Shown: one piece after another, positions 25,001 through 33,107 of the stretch
Layout of the letters: every line of letters begins with the position of its first letter
Position numbering within the stretch: the stretch's first letter is position 1
NCBI RefSeq assembly: GCF_021129305.1
Contig: NZ_JAJOMB010000010.1
Location: forward strand, 1-64,000
DNA: 64,000 nt
Reading direction: 5' to 3'
Source: Kineosporia babensis
GTDB lineage: Bacteria > Actinomycetota > Actinomycetes > Actinomycetales > Kineosporiaceae
The notes under the pieces: generated by a model
The model's database searches: none
The model's input: only the letters and a program-made list of their open reading frames with translations
Told to the model about the DNA's origin: nothing
Made by a program: the position numbers and the translations under genes

Positions 25001-25321
25001 CTCGACGCTCCGCTCGTACGCAGGGCTGCCGAGCGCGAGCACTGGCGTGAGTCATATGTGGGGGCTCCGCGCGAGGACGGGGTCATCGTCGAAGGGTTCG
25101 TCGACCTGATTTTCCGTGAGGACGACGGCAGTCTCGTGATCATCGACTACAAGACCGACAGTATTCCGGATGCCGCGATCCCGGCTCGTTCCGTCTATTA
25201 CGCACCACAGATTTTGGCTTACCAGTACGCCCTGACGGCAGCCACGGGGGCACTGGCCAGCGGCCATCTGCTGTTTGTGCGTTCCGGCGGTCTGGGCACG
25301 AAAGCGGTGAAGGTGGTGTAG
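22076..25321 (+). CDS. AddA-like UvrD helicase-nuclease
   Basis: The 1081-residue protein has a complete superfamily 1 helicase: Walker A VEAGAGSGKT (about 28-37), TFTEKAGAEL, Walker B LLLDEFQDTDP (about 355), motif III VVGDPKQSIYRFRRAD (about 400), motif V MTVHAAKGLEFPMVV (about 730) and motif VI YVAATRAKDHLVV (about 800). A RecB-type nuclease follows, GFVDLIFREDDGSLVIIDYKTD (about 1006-1028; D and DYK catalytic residues). This is the AddA/RexA plan of an ATP-dependent exonuclease motor. ATG 22076 sits in the AddB-like stop (ATGA). Actinobacteria normally rely on AdnAB, so this pair in an island is more likely a defence or mobile-element function than the housekeeping enzyme. Confidence 0.8.
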   Translation: MTATALGLGDQKARQRIAQETATTLFVEAGAGSGKTTALVNRLLTLVLDDNIPLSRIAAVTFTEKAGAELRDRLRERLDGHREDVSKLRRERAHQAAEDLDAAAIGTLHSFAQRILTMFPIQAGLPPLVEVLDEVASSVAFEARWAVLQTDLLDNPDLAEPLLLALSTGIKLEHLRSLAKAFGSDWDLIADRVLPHQPSRAVLPDLSSLARLAGELAARVSECTDQNDKFIPKLTALQIWGESLSAATSDSERFALLTAGRDQKWGRLGRAANWADLAGLRLQCGSLTEDIARAANAFADATLRPLAYWIAEQVQHSAAERMAEGRLEFHDLLVLSRNLLRRDAEVRAALQRQFPRLLLDEFQDTDPIQIELALRIAAGADATQSNWRDIVIPPGSVFVVGDPKQSIYRFRRADIATYLQTQRHLGSSVTLDTNFRTVEPILNWINAVYGNLIQAEPDAQPPYIPLRANRFQAPESPSVLLLGAQEHADKPNAALLREREARDVAAAIQTALNQQWTTQEQDRSWRPLRASDIVVLIPARTSLPVLENALDAAGLPYRAESSSLVYQASEIRNLMAAARAVANPSDLLSCVTALRSALFGCGDDDLFTWKRDGGSFNLLAPRDPERADHPVGAALAYLYRLHKAARWQTPSEVLTALVVDRRMMEVSAYGSHTRDEWRRLRFVIDQARAWADVEHGSLGEYLAWAARQADETSRVAEAVLPETDVNAIRIMTVHAAKGLEFPMVVLSGMTSQPRTQSGVRLLWTPDGYAVSLSKRMQTNDFQTVQPIDEQMDSYERRRLLYVAATRAKDHLVVSVHRSSGATKTNARLLADAGATDQGADTFTATPPTSPIPAPRRFAEPAPELNAWQQRIEAARERTRYSPAQTASGLEGTEPEIVLPEIPILAGEAKGARNLELPPWAKGRYGDKVGRAVHGVLQTVDLTADRDGIAAIARAQALAEGVTEHTDAVIDLVVSALDAPLVRRAAEREHWRESYVGAPREDGVIVEGFVDLIFREDDGSLVIIDYKTDSIPDAAIPARSVYYAPQILAYQYALTAATGALASGHLLFVRSGGLGTKAVKVV

Positions 25322-25376
25322 CCGAGACCCGAGCCGCTAGTTTCAGAGGTCCTTTCGCACCATGGGAGAACTCGCC

Positions 25377-25628
25377 GTGACTGATACCGAAGATGAAGAA
25401 CGCTGGCCGGACTGGATGCTGCGCTGGCCCGGCTTGAAGCTACGTAAGACCGAAATCATTGAAGGTACAATGATTTTCCAACTTGGCGGAATCGGTTCAG
25501 AGGAACTCTGGACCGATCAAGATCTACGCAACGCACACCTGGTGTACCCAGATCAGCCCGTGGCCAGATCTCACGACCGGTTCGTCATCTACGTAGGTCC
25601 GCATGCCGAAGCCTGGGCCTTGAAGTAG
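25377..25628 (+). CDS. Small hypothetical protein after the AddAB-like pair
   Basis: GTG 25377 has GGGAG 8 bases upstream; ATG 25362 is an in-frame alternative. The product has 83 residues, acidic, with three Trp near the start (ERWPDWMLRWPGL) and a beta-rich end (RFVIYVGPHAEAWALK). It lies 55 bases after the AddA-like gene on the same strand and may be its third operon member. I do not recognise it. DNA after it to 25701 shows nothing. Confidence 0.5.
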   Translation: MTDTEDEERWPDWMLRWPGLKLRKTEIIEGTMIFQLGGIGSEELWTDQDLRNAHLVYPDQPVARSHDRFVIYVGPHAEAWALK

Positions 25629-25701
25629 AACTCCTACGTTGAACTCAGCGTGGTTGTTCGGGACGCTCACCGCATTGATTCCACTTTCAGCGCCGCCCTT
25701 T

Positions 25702-26100
25702 TCACGATGAAACCGAAGGGGTAATCCGGCGCTCAATCTCCTCGACTATGGACACCAGGTACTCGACCTCGCCCACCGATGGTGCCAACTCGTACGAGTG
25801 GTGATGGCTAGCGCTGGACAACGCGCTCCACGCCCAGGCTGTTCGGTCTGTGATGGAACCTTCCAAGGCGCGAAGGCAGACGAGTTTCACACGCCCGCTG
25901 GCTTCAGCACTCGGAGCCGTAGCTCCTTGCCGAGAGCCTGCTAATGCAAGCCTGTGATCAATCAACTCCTCCAGCGCAGTGCGCGCCAGAACTGCAGCGC
26001 CTCGAGCACGACTGCTACTCGGCAGCGCCGTTGTACCTGCCAGCGCTGCCCTTGCAGCCACCAAAAGCTCAGCCGGAGTGGCTGCTCGGCTAATTGCCAC
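25702..26100 (-). CDS. Small helical protein overlapping the Rad50-like ATPase gene
   Basis: The 132-residue protein starts at GTG 26100, 11 bases inside the 3' end of the ATPase gene, with GGAG 7 bases upstream, so it is translationally coupled to it. It is almost all helix: GAAVLARTALEELIDHRLA, then WAWSALSSASHHHSYELAPS and VEYLVSIVEEIERR. The His cluster plus YELAP looks conserved-type, and the helical plan is compatible with a HEPN-like fold, but no RxxxxH HEPN active site is evident. It probably works with the ATPase as a two-protein unit. Family not recognised with certainty. Confidence 0.6.
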   Translation of the reverse strand: MAISRAATPAELLVAARAALAGTTALPSSSRARGAAVLARTALEELIDHRLALAGSRQGATAPSAEASGRVKLVCLRALEGSITDRTAWAWSALSSASHHHSYELAPSVGEVEYLVSIVEEIERRITPSVSS

Positions 26101-28540
26101 GATGCTTCTCCAGGTCCCTCAGCATCTCCTCGACTTGGCTGATCGCCCGATGAGGGTCTCCTTCGAGCCCTCGATGCACCGCACTCGTGCAGACGCCCAG
26201 CGCAATTCGACGATGGCCACGCTGATTCAGCCACGGAGTCAGTTGATCAGGAGCCAGATCGACAGCGAGAGCCAAGCGCGGCGACGTCTCCCGGGCATCG
26301 CTCCAAACGTCCTCAACCTCAACCCGCGACCTGCCTGCCTTGAAGCAACGGGTGAAATAGACCTCCCGACAACGCGCTTCGAGGCTCATTCGGCAAAGCT
26401 CCGGGATCACCCTCCGCCGCACAACTTCGTCCAGGTTGTTGTCGCTGGCCACCGCCCGGGCATCGGCCAGGTGGTACAGCGCGGGATCCGTGACCTCTCG
26501 CACTGCGACCACGGAGTTGGCCTCGCGATGAACCTGCAGCAGGGTCGCCTCGATGTCCAGCCGCCGAACAGCCTCAGGCAGCCGATCATCGTGCGTCAGC
26601 ACGACAACTTGCCGCTTCTCGGCCGCGGCCTGCAACACCCGGGCCAGCCCATCCACCTTAGCCGGATCCATCGCCTGCACCGGATCGTCAATCACGACGA
26701 ACCCGAACGGGCTGTCTGCCATCGTGGCCTTGGGCAAGAAGACCGCCAAAGCAAGGGCATTCAGCTCCCCCTGGCTCATCACCGCCAGGCCGGCGGTCTT
26801 CTCACCATCAACTGACGCGGGAAACTCCACCTTGCGCTGGTTGCCTGATCCCTTGAGCACCACGTTGTCGATATCGACGTTGCTCTCGTGCCGCAGCTGC
26901 GCCCAGATCTCCTTGGTACGAGTAGCCATCGGCTGCATCCGACGCTCGCGCAGCTCCTTCTCGTGCCCATCCAGCCAGTCCCGGGCAGCGACGACTTCTG
27001 CCAGCTTGGGCTGCACCTCCTCAGCCTTCCGGGCTTCGGCCAGCCAGGCACCAAGCTCGACCGCCAGCGGCTGCCAGATATCCTGCCGGCTCTCGATCTC
27101 CGCCAAGCTCTGCGAGCGCAGAACATCGAGCGCAGCGGAAAGCTCCTCCAGGAGAAGCGGACCGGCAGCCGCAATGTCCTCGGGCGTCTTCAGTTCCACC
27201 CAGGAGCGCCAGGCCTTTTGAGCTCGAATTTGGGACGCTTGGAGCCCTGATGGGACGTCGGATGAGAGTTCAGCAGGCGGTTGCGTGATCAAACCGTTCA
27301 GCTGCCTGATCGCCGCCGCGTACTGCGCCTTCGTCTGGTTGATGCGACGCGTCAGCTCCGTCTCTTGCTCCAGCTCGGTCCGGACCTTCGCGGCCCATGA
27401 ATCATCAATCCGCCCAGACCCGCAGACCGGGCAGTCACCGTCGCCGTCCTCTGCGTGGATGTCCAGGGCGCTCTGCAGCAGCGCCAGTCGGCGAGCTCCG
27501 ATACCAGCGGCTTCCTTTTGGATTTCCGCCTGAGTAGCGACCGCCCGTTTGAAGTCCGCAACTGCCTGGGCCAACGCCTGTGGCTCAGGGCTGGTGAGGC
27601 GGGACAGCCGGCCGAGCAAGGACAGGACGCCCTGGTCATCCGGTGGCGTAGCACCCGTGATCAGGGCGCTGACGGCTTCGAGGTCGATCGCTCTCTTCCG
27701 GACCAATGCGAACGCCTGCTGCGCCCGTTCGTCAGGGTGGCCGTCCAGCTGCGGCTTGATGACCTTCAGTCGATCAGCGGCGAGCGTCTTAGATGTCGAG
27801 AGCGCCTTCGCCCGGTCCTTGAGCCGCTGGATTGCATCGGCGATCTGCTGCAGTCCGAGAATCGGAGCCAGCGCCTTGTACAGATCGCTCGGCTTGGACA
27901 GGAGCGCGCTGAGCTCGTCGTACGACAGGAAGGGCCGGAACGACTCGAGCTCGTCCACCCATCCGAGGGAGGTCAACCCTGCTTCCTTCTGGCCCAGCGT
28001 TCCGCCAGGCCCACGGCGCTGCACCCACGAGGTGAGCCCACTCAGCGAAGCATCAGGCGTCCAATCCGCCCCAACCGTGGTGACACCCTGGCCCTCGATC
28101 GCGAGCTGGACCCGGATGCCGGTGGTCTGCTTCTGGTGCAGGTTGCGCCAGGACTCGGTCCAGACCGCACCGGTGCGGTTCTTCCAGCGGTAACTTCCGC
28201 TGGTCAGCGCCACTTCCAATGCCTCGGCGAAAGTGGACTTGCCGCAGCCGTTGCGCCCAGAAATCACCGTGAGCCCGGGACCGGGCATCAGGTCAAGACG
28301 GGCCTTCGCCCCAACTCCGCGGAATCCCTCGACATCGATCCTGGACAGGAAGGCGCGCACTGCCGGCACCGAAGCAGCGGCCTCTGGGCGAGCCGGGCGT
28401 TCGTGGGTCTCGCTGTCCAGTTCCTGGTCAAGCTCGTCGTCCCCCTGGAGAGCACCGAAGACCAGGTATGAGGCCTTCTCCGGCAGATCTGGGTCGGCGT
28501 CCATGGCTATCAGGACGTCGGACATGAGTTCCTCAGACAT
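26090..28540 (-). CDS. Rad50/SMC-like AAA ATPase with zinc hook
   Basis: ATG 28540 follows AGGAG; the product has 816 residues. Walker A is VISGRNGCGKSTFAEAL (about 91-106). A coiled-coil region is interrupted by CPVCGSGRI near 368, a Rad50 zinc hook. The signature SQGELNALALAVFLP is near 585, Walker B is GFVVIDDPVQAMDP near 612, and the H-loop is VVVLTHDDRL. After the head a C-terminal helical extension of about 150 residues (ELCRMSLEARCREVYFTRC ... HRRIALGVCTSAVHRGLEG) has no counterpart in Rad50/SbcC. No SbcD/Mre11 nuclease gene is adjacent; instead a small overlapping helical protein follows. Such ATPases are common sensors in phage defence. Its role here is inferred. Confidence 0.75.
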   Translation of the reverse strand: MSEELMSDVLIAMDADPDLPEKASYLVFGALQGDDELDQELDSETHERPARPEAAASVPAVRAFLSRIDVEGFRGVGAKARLDLMPGPGLTVISGRNGCGKSTFAEALEVALTSGSYRWKNRTGAVWTESWRNLHQKQTTGIRVQLAIEGQGVTTVGADWTPDASLSGLTSWVQRRGPGGTLGQKEAGLTSLGWVDELESFRPFLSYDELSALLSKPSDLYKALAPILGLQQIADAIQRLKDRAKALSTSKTLAADRLKVIKPQLDGHPDERAQQAFALVRKRAIDLEAVSALITGATPPDDQGVLSLLGRLSRLTSPEPQALAQAVADFKRAVATQAEIQKEAAGIGARRLALLQSALDIHAEDGDGDCPVCGSGRIDDSWAAKVRTELEQETELTRRINQTKAQYAAAIRQLNGLITQPPAELSSDVPSGLQASQIRAQKAWRSWVELKTPEDIAAAGPLLLEELSAALDVLRSQSLAEIESRQDIWQPLAVELGAWLAEARKAEEVQPKLAEVVAARDWLDGHEKELRERRMQPMATRTKEIWAQLRHESNVDIDNVVLKGSGNQRKVEFPASVDGEKTAGLAVMSQGELNALALAVFLPKATMADSPFGFVVIDDPVQAMDPAKVDGLARVLQAAAEKRQVVVLTHDDRLPEAVRRLDIEATLLQVHREANSVVAVREVTDPALYHLADARAVASDNNLDEVVRRRVIPELCRMSLEARCREVYFTRCFKAGRSRVEVEDVWSDARETSPRLALAVDLAPDQLTPWLNQRGHRRIALGVCTSAVHRGLEGDPHRAISQVEEMLRDLEKHRGN

Positions 28541-28969
28541 CAAGCTCCTGTCTTCGCCAGACCAACCAGGTTAGGCCCCCATCGCGGAAGCGTCAGAGCA
28601 ATTCTCGGATGGACCATTACCAGCTAGTTTCCGCGCCCCCCGATCACCGGAGGCACCCGATTAGCCTGACTTCCAGAAGGCTCTGCATCTCGGTCTTGAT
28701 GTCGATCGGTAACTGCGACCAACGCGGCCGTGAATCGAACAAGGGACAGCCGCCGCGTCGACCTGCAGGCTCCTGGCTATCGCGTTCACCGGATCGGCCT
28801 CCACCGTGGCTTGGGGTGCATCCGTTCAGGTCGTGCTCTGGGGAGAGACTCATGGGAAACGGCACCGAGCCGTAAATTCAGAGCACAACCGCGATCGGCT
28901 GAGCCGCAAATGGTCAAGGGTCCAAGCCGAGGGACGGTCTCTGCGTGTACCGCTCTGGGGGTAGATCCG
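28541..28969. other. Intergenic stretch, no gene seen
   Basis: This divergent region contains a short frame MGNGTEP behind GGGGAGAGACTC at about 28851, which stops after seven codons. It might be a broken start for the downstream Ala/Gly-rich gene or a leader. No other structure was recognised. Confidence 0.35.
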
Positions 28970-29563
28970 ATGAGCAGATATGCCCAGAACTTCTGGAAAT
29001 CGCCTGCTTCCCCGGGCGCGGAACATCGTGCTCCTTGGTGGACTACCAACTCCGCGAAGACCACCACACGCGAGACGCCTGCCTACCTGAGCTCTACCGC
29101 AAGACTCGCGAAGCTCCTCCTGCCGGGCGAGGCGGTCGAGGCGTGTCCAGGCGCTGTAGCCGCCGAGGGGGTAGCTCCGGCTTCAGGCCTTGACGCTGGG
29201 GAGGTCATCGAGAACCTGGTCTCCGGCGCCGCGAGCATCGGCGCAGCAGCACTGGCTCAAGTGCAGAACCTAGGCGCCGGAGCCACCGATCTCGGGATTA
29301 CGCCCGCATCCGTTGCAGAAGGTGCGATGTCTCTGGGCGTCCACGCGGGCGAGGCGATTGGGACGCTGATTTCCGGCACTGTCGGCGCAGGCGAGGTGAT
29401 CCTGGGCCAACTGCCCAGCATCAGCGGCGCAGCAACCAGCCTTTGGGTCAGCCCCGTAGGCATCGCAATGGAAGCCCTAGCTCTGGGCGCTGACGCCGCA
29501 GAGATGATGGAGGACAAGGTCTCCAGCACCGCAGAGGCGCTGGGAGCGCTCCTGAGCCTTTGA
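28970..29563 (+). CDS. Ala/Gly-rich repetitive hypothetical protein
   Basis: ATG 28970 lies 8 bases after GGGGG; 197 residues. After a 60-residue basic and polar N-terminus, the rest is low-complexity and periodic: phrases such as GLDAGEVIENLVSGAASIGA, GVHAGEAIGTLISGTVGAGE and GADAAEMMEDKVSSTAEALG recur about every 33-37 residues, each combining an acidic helix cap with an Ala/Gly/Ser-rich amphipathic or membrane-leaning stretch. It stands alone on the plus strand between two minus-strand defence genes. It might form a bundle or insert in membranes. No family recognised; the frame could be extended upstream to 28730. Confidence 0.45.
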   Translation: MSRYAQNFWKSPASPGAEHRAPWWTTNSAKTTTRETPAYLSSTARLAKLLLPGEAVEACPGAVAAEGVAPASGLDAGEVIENLVSGAASIGAAALAQVQNLGAGATDLGITPASVAEGAMSLGVHAGEAIGTLISGTVGAGEVILGQLPSISGAATSLWVSPVGIAMEALALGADAAEMMEDKVSSTAEALGALLSL

Positions 29564-29662
29564 TCCGCCAACGTACCCGCGGATCCGCATCGAAGCATTC
29601 AAACGGCGCCATCCGTGATCATTCGATCTACAGACTCTTGCAACGTGGGGCGAGGAGAGCAC

Positions 29663-31846
29663 TCAGAAGTCTGCCTGCCCCCTCACGAACGTCACATGCT
29701 CGTCCACCACATTCACCCCAGCCGCCCGCCAGCCCGCATCCGCGATCGCACCACGAATACCGCCACCCTCGCGCCCTATCCAGAAGGCCGGATAGTTCCG
29801 AGCCGATGCCGGCAGCTTGAAGTTCAGTACCTCTTCTACGTCTTCGAAACTGACCGTGACCAGGTCCAGGTGCTGACGCTGCAGCCAGTCCCAGAGCGCC
29901 CGATAGCGCCCGGTGTGCTGCACCACTGGCGAAGGCACCGGTTCGCCGCCGGCGTCCGCTCCAGCAAGCGTCACTATCCGTGGGGAGACTAGCGGCGCGT
30001 TCTGCTCCAGCCCACCCGGCCGCGACCAGATTTCAGTGGCTCGTGTGGCCATGTCCAGCCCTCGTGAGCGGATGTCGTCATCCGTCCACTTCTTGGGGTG
30101 GTCCACGATCAGGTAGGCGTTGAGCTTCAGCGTGCTGTGCCGCAGCAGCGCAGCACGCTTGCCGACGTCCTCAAGAACGTTCCCGGACGCGTCCACCATC
30201 GTCCAGGGGCCGTTGGAGACCGATGAGTTCAGCTTCCCAGTGAGCAGCGTCAGGTTTCCCAGCGTCTGCACCAACTGATCTCGCTGTGCGGCTTCAATCA
30301 GGTCCCGCCCGTCGTCCCAGTGTGCCTTCCACTCCTGCGGCATCACGTGTTCCACGGTCAGGTTGCGTGGACAGCGCCCGGCTTCGCTCTTTTCCGAGCG
30401 AACGTCGTCCTCCAGAGCCTCGATGATCATCCGCAGCCGTCCCCGGGTGAGCATCTTGTACAGCGGCTCCTCCGACAGCGAGCGGATGAACCATTCGTCA
30501 TCCGGCCACAGCCGTGAGTCAGCGGTCTGCGCTCCGAGGAACTCCTCGGTCAATGCGCCCGCGTTGCTGGGGCTTCCGGATCGGACCAGCGTTCGAAGCA
30601 GCTCGACGACGACACGGTTGACGCCTTGGTTGGTCAGCCGGCACAGCGTGCGCCGAACGATCCAGCTCTCGACGGCGTTCAGGGCACGGTCACGCTCGGA
30701 GATGCGCAACGCATCCTGATTCCAGCGCAGCAGCCACAGCAAGAACGGGGTGACCGCTGCCGAGTCCAGAGCCTTGACCACGCGGTAGTGGAAGCGGGCG
30801 GGAACGGACGACTCCGGCAGCTTGTCGAGGCTCTCGTAGATGGAGGCCGCTTCAGCCAGCTCGTTCATGATCTCGGCGACCGGTGACTGCTCCCGGCGCA
30901 CCAGATCTCGGAACTCCACGAAGATCCGGTCGGTGGCAACTTCTTTGAGCAGCTTGACGGTCAGCCAGTAGTTCAGGAACACGTCAATCCGAGGACGGTA
31001 GAGGCGTCCTTGGGCAACCGGAGCACGCCAGTACTCGTTGTCGAACTGCGCCCAGAACTGCGCGTACAGCTTCTCCAGATCGGCATTCTGTGCGGTGGCG
31101 ACCTGGAAGAGGTAGTTCTTGATCAGGTCTGCCGCCAGCAGCGGCGTGCCCCGATGGTTGAGTGTCTCGAAGATGACCTGGGCGTTGTCCCCGGGCTCCA
31201 GATCGATGACGACCATTCGCAGGTGATGCGCCAACGTCTGCGCGAGCGCACCGAGCCGTTCCGCCGCCTGTTCGGGCTCTGTCGCGACGCCCGACCACTC
31301 CAACGTTTTGGTCCGGAAGAACCTGTGGGCCTGGGCGATCGCGTTCTCGGCCAGTTCCGGCGGCACCTGTTGATCGTTGTCCATGACCAGCCGGAACACC
31401 TGCTGGTCACGGCTGGTCGGCCAGACCTTGAAGGTCTCTTCCGGCGCCTGGGTGACGGCCGGGTTGTTGGTCACCATCGAATGCAGTGCCTGGGCGTCGA
31501 CTGAGCGGCCGTGCGCCTCGACCACCTCCTGCACCGCGTCGAGCAGGATCTGCAGGGTCGTCAGTCGCTGCTGCCCATCGATGACATGACGCACCGCGAT
31601 GTAGCCGGCCAGAGTCGCCTGCTGTTCCAGCACGATGGCGCCGAGGAAGTGCGGGGCCACGGTCGGGCCGCCATAACCCATTGGCGCGGGGGCTTGCAGG
31701 ACAGCATCCGCGACCGAACAGACGTCCTCCCAGAGAGGCGCCCACTGCTCACCTTCGCTCCAGACGTACGGCCGCTGGAACAGCGGGACCACGTAGCGGA
31801 TCTGGTTACCGAAGATCCCGGTCGGACTGTGGGTCTGCGCCTGCAT
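29663..31846 (-). CDS. GmrSD-like fused DUF262/DUF1524 nuclease (type IV restriction-like)
   Basis: ATG 31846 has GGAGG 7 bases upstream; 727 residues. The N-terminal DUF262 domain has YVVPLFQRPYVWSEGEQ (residues 18-34) and RHVIDGQQRLTTLQILL (about 85-101), the ParB-like nucleotide-binding motifs of GmrS. The C-terminal DUF1524 HNH domain has NLTVEHVMPQEWKAHWDD (about 493-510) and TLGNLTLLTGKLNSSVSN, giving the His and Asn of the His-Me nuclease. Then comes an extra domain of about 130 residues of unknown type. Fused GmrSD enzymes cut DNA with modified, often glucosylated, cytosines. It complements the type IIG enzyme, which attacks unmodified DNA. No partner gene overlaps. Confidence 0.8.
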   Translation of the reverse strand: MQAQTHSPTGIFGNQIRYVVPLFQRPYVWSEGEQWAPLWEDVCSVADAVLQAPAPMGYGGPTVAPHFLGAIVLEQQATLAGYIAVRHVIDGQQRLTTLQILLDAVQEVVEAHGRSVDAQALHSMVTNNPAVTQAPEETFKVWPTSRDQQVFRLVMDNDQQVPPELAENAIAQAHRFFRTKTLEWSGVATEPEQAAERLGALAQTLAHHLRMVVIDLEPGDNAQVIFETLNHRGTPLLAADLIKNYLFQVATAQNADLEKLYAQFWAQFDNEYWRAPVAQGRLYRPRIDVFLNYWLTVKLLKEVATDRIFVEFRDLVRREQSPVAEIMNELAEAASIYESLDKLPESSVPARFHYRVVKALDSAAVTPFLLWLLRWNQDALRISERDRALNAVESWIVRRTLCRLTNQGVNRVVVELLRTLVRSGSPSNAGALTEEFLGAQTADSRLWPDDEWFIRSLSEEPLYKMLTRGRLRMIIEALEDDVRSEKSEAGRCPRNLTVEHVMPQEWKAHWDDGRDLIEAAQRDQLVQTLGNLTLLTGKLNSSVSNGPWTMVDASGNVLEDVGKRAALLRHSTLKLNAYLIVDHPKKWTDDDIRSRGLDMATRATEIWSRPGGLEQNAPLVSPRIVTLAGADAGGEPVPSPVVQHTGRYRALWDWLQRQHLDLVTVSFEDVEEVLNFKLPASARNYPAFWIGREGGGIRGAIADAGWRAAGVNVVDEHVTFVRGQADF

Positions 31847-32765
31847 CGTGCGCCCTCCATGGCCGCGGCGAACGTGTTCAAGGACCCTACTGGCTCACAT
31901 GCACCCTTTGTGTGAATTAATCGCTCTGCTGTTCAGCTCGCTGCGGCGCCTTCACCGAAGACCCTCGCCCTCCCAATGCACTGACTTCCGGATAAGCCGA
32001 TTCGGATCCGGATAGTTCGTAGGCTATGCCCTGTGGAGCCCCATCCAAACAAGGAACGGCCTGCGGCCCAGGTCCTGACTGGGGTGCAGGCAGAACCGGC
32101 CGCGCATCCATCGCACCGCCTACGCCAGCTTGGGACCGAAAGACAGAATCCTGCTCGTCCGACTCGTAGTTGTCGTTTACATACCGACCTCCTTCACGAC
32201 CGGACCGCGGTCTGCCCCGACCACGTCGATCTTCACGTCGTTCGATCTAGTCCAGTGCGCGCCCACGACCCGTGCGGCCGGAGGACCCTGGCTGGACAGA
32301 AACCGGCCCAGAGATTCCCGAAAGAGCAGCTCGATCAGCCACTCTCGCCCCACCTGGTAGGCAGATTCGCCTTCATAATCACCGAACGGGCAACAGGGAC
32401 ATCACGGCCTGAATGGATCGTGGCCTGCCCTCCAACCCGCTCTGAGCAGTCTTGTGAGCGGCCTGCGCCTGGACCGGGACGCCGCCACAGCCGCTTTGAG
32501 CCTGCTCTACAGCAACGGCCAACCGAGGGAACCAACACGAAATTCAAGCTCCAGAGCCGCTACACCGGACAGCCCCGAGCACTCCCTCGGACACGACCCG
32601 ACCCGGTTGCATCTGCCGACGAACCGACTGGTCGGATCCGCTGTGCTCGCGCGCGTCGAGACCGCTCCGATCACCTGGGGATGTGATCGATCTAGCGTTA
32701 ATGGATGGTCATGATTCCATCAAGGGCCGACCCGTATGTTGGCCTGCCAGTCTAGTATCCGAACC
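31847..32765. other. 0.9-kb stretch without a convincing gene
   Basis: Open frames here (for example plus 32033-32686) are rich in Arg, Pro and His, lack binding sites and look like non-coding high-GC DNA. I saw no tRNA, repeat array or transposase relic. The GmrSD promoter must be in the first 100 bases and the promoter of the secreted-protein operon in the last 100. Confidence 0.4.
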
Positions 32766-33107
32766 ATGGATGATGGAGTGAAGGACAGCGCGGTGGAAGC
32801 CGAAAGGCTTTACCGGAGTGGGAATCATCCCGGAGAGCTCTTTCCTCCCATCATCTATGTGCCGTGTGGCCCAGCCCGAAATGACAACGAGCTTGAGGTC
32901 GACCTGCGATTGATGAGTGATGGTCGGCTAGCCTTGCCGGTCTACTCAGCCATGGATCGGCTGGTGGCCAAGTGTGGCCCGGGGCAGCCATGGCGGGTCT
33001 TTTTCAGCACGGATCTGGAGCGCATTCGACTGGCAACCGGTTTCGACATGATCGTGCTGGATGTTGATATTCCAGAGGAGCTTCGCCGCACCGGGGTGAA
33101 CAGCTGA
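32766..33107 (+). CDS. SseB/SAV_915-like small protein, first gene of a WXG module
   Basis: ATG 32766 gives 113 residues. FPPIIYVPCGPARNDNELEVDLRLMSDGRLALPVYSAMDRLV followed by PWRVFFSTDLERIRLATGFDMIVLDV has the beta-alpha order of the SseB N-terminal domain, as in the SAV_915 family of actinobacteria, whose members accompany type VII-secreted proteins. It may be a cytosolic chaperone or assembly factor for the next two proteins. Its TGA shares a base with the next ATG (TGATG), so the operon is translationally coupled. The motif is shown here in two parts by position 36-79 and 80-105. Confidence 0.6.
   Translation: MDDGVKDSAVEAERLYRSGNHPGELFPPIIYVPCGPARNDNELEVDLRLMSDGRLALPVYSAMDRLVAKCGPGQPWRVFFSTDLERIRLATGFDMIVLDVDIPEELRRTGVNS

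Noticed and set aside
22076-25321. AddA-like protein as the housekeeping AdnA/AdnB or UvrD
   Set aside because: It carries a C-terminal RecB nuclease and is coupled to an AddB-like subunit, unlike UvrD. AdnAB subunits both have active helicase parts, which the partner here lacks.
32033-32686. 217-codon plus-strand frame between GmrSD-like and WXG genes
   Set aside because: Arg/Pro/His-rich composition typical of random high-GC frames, and no start signal.
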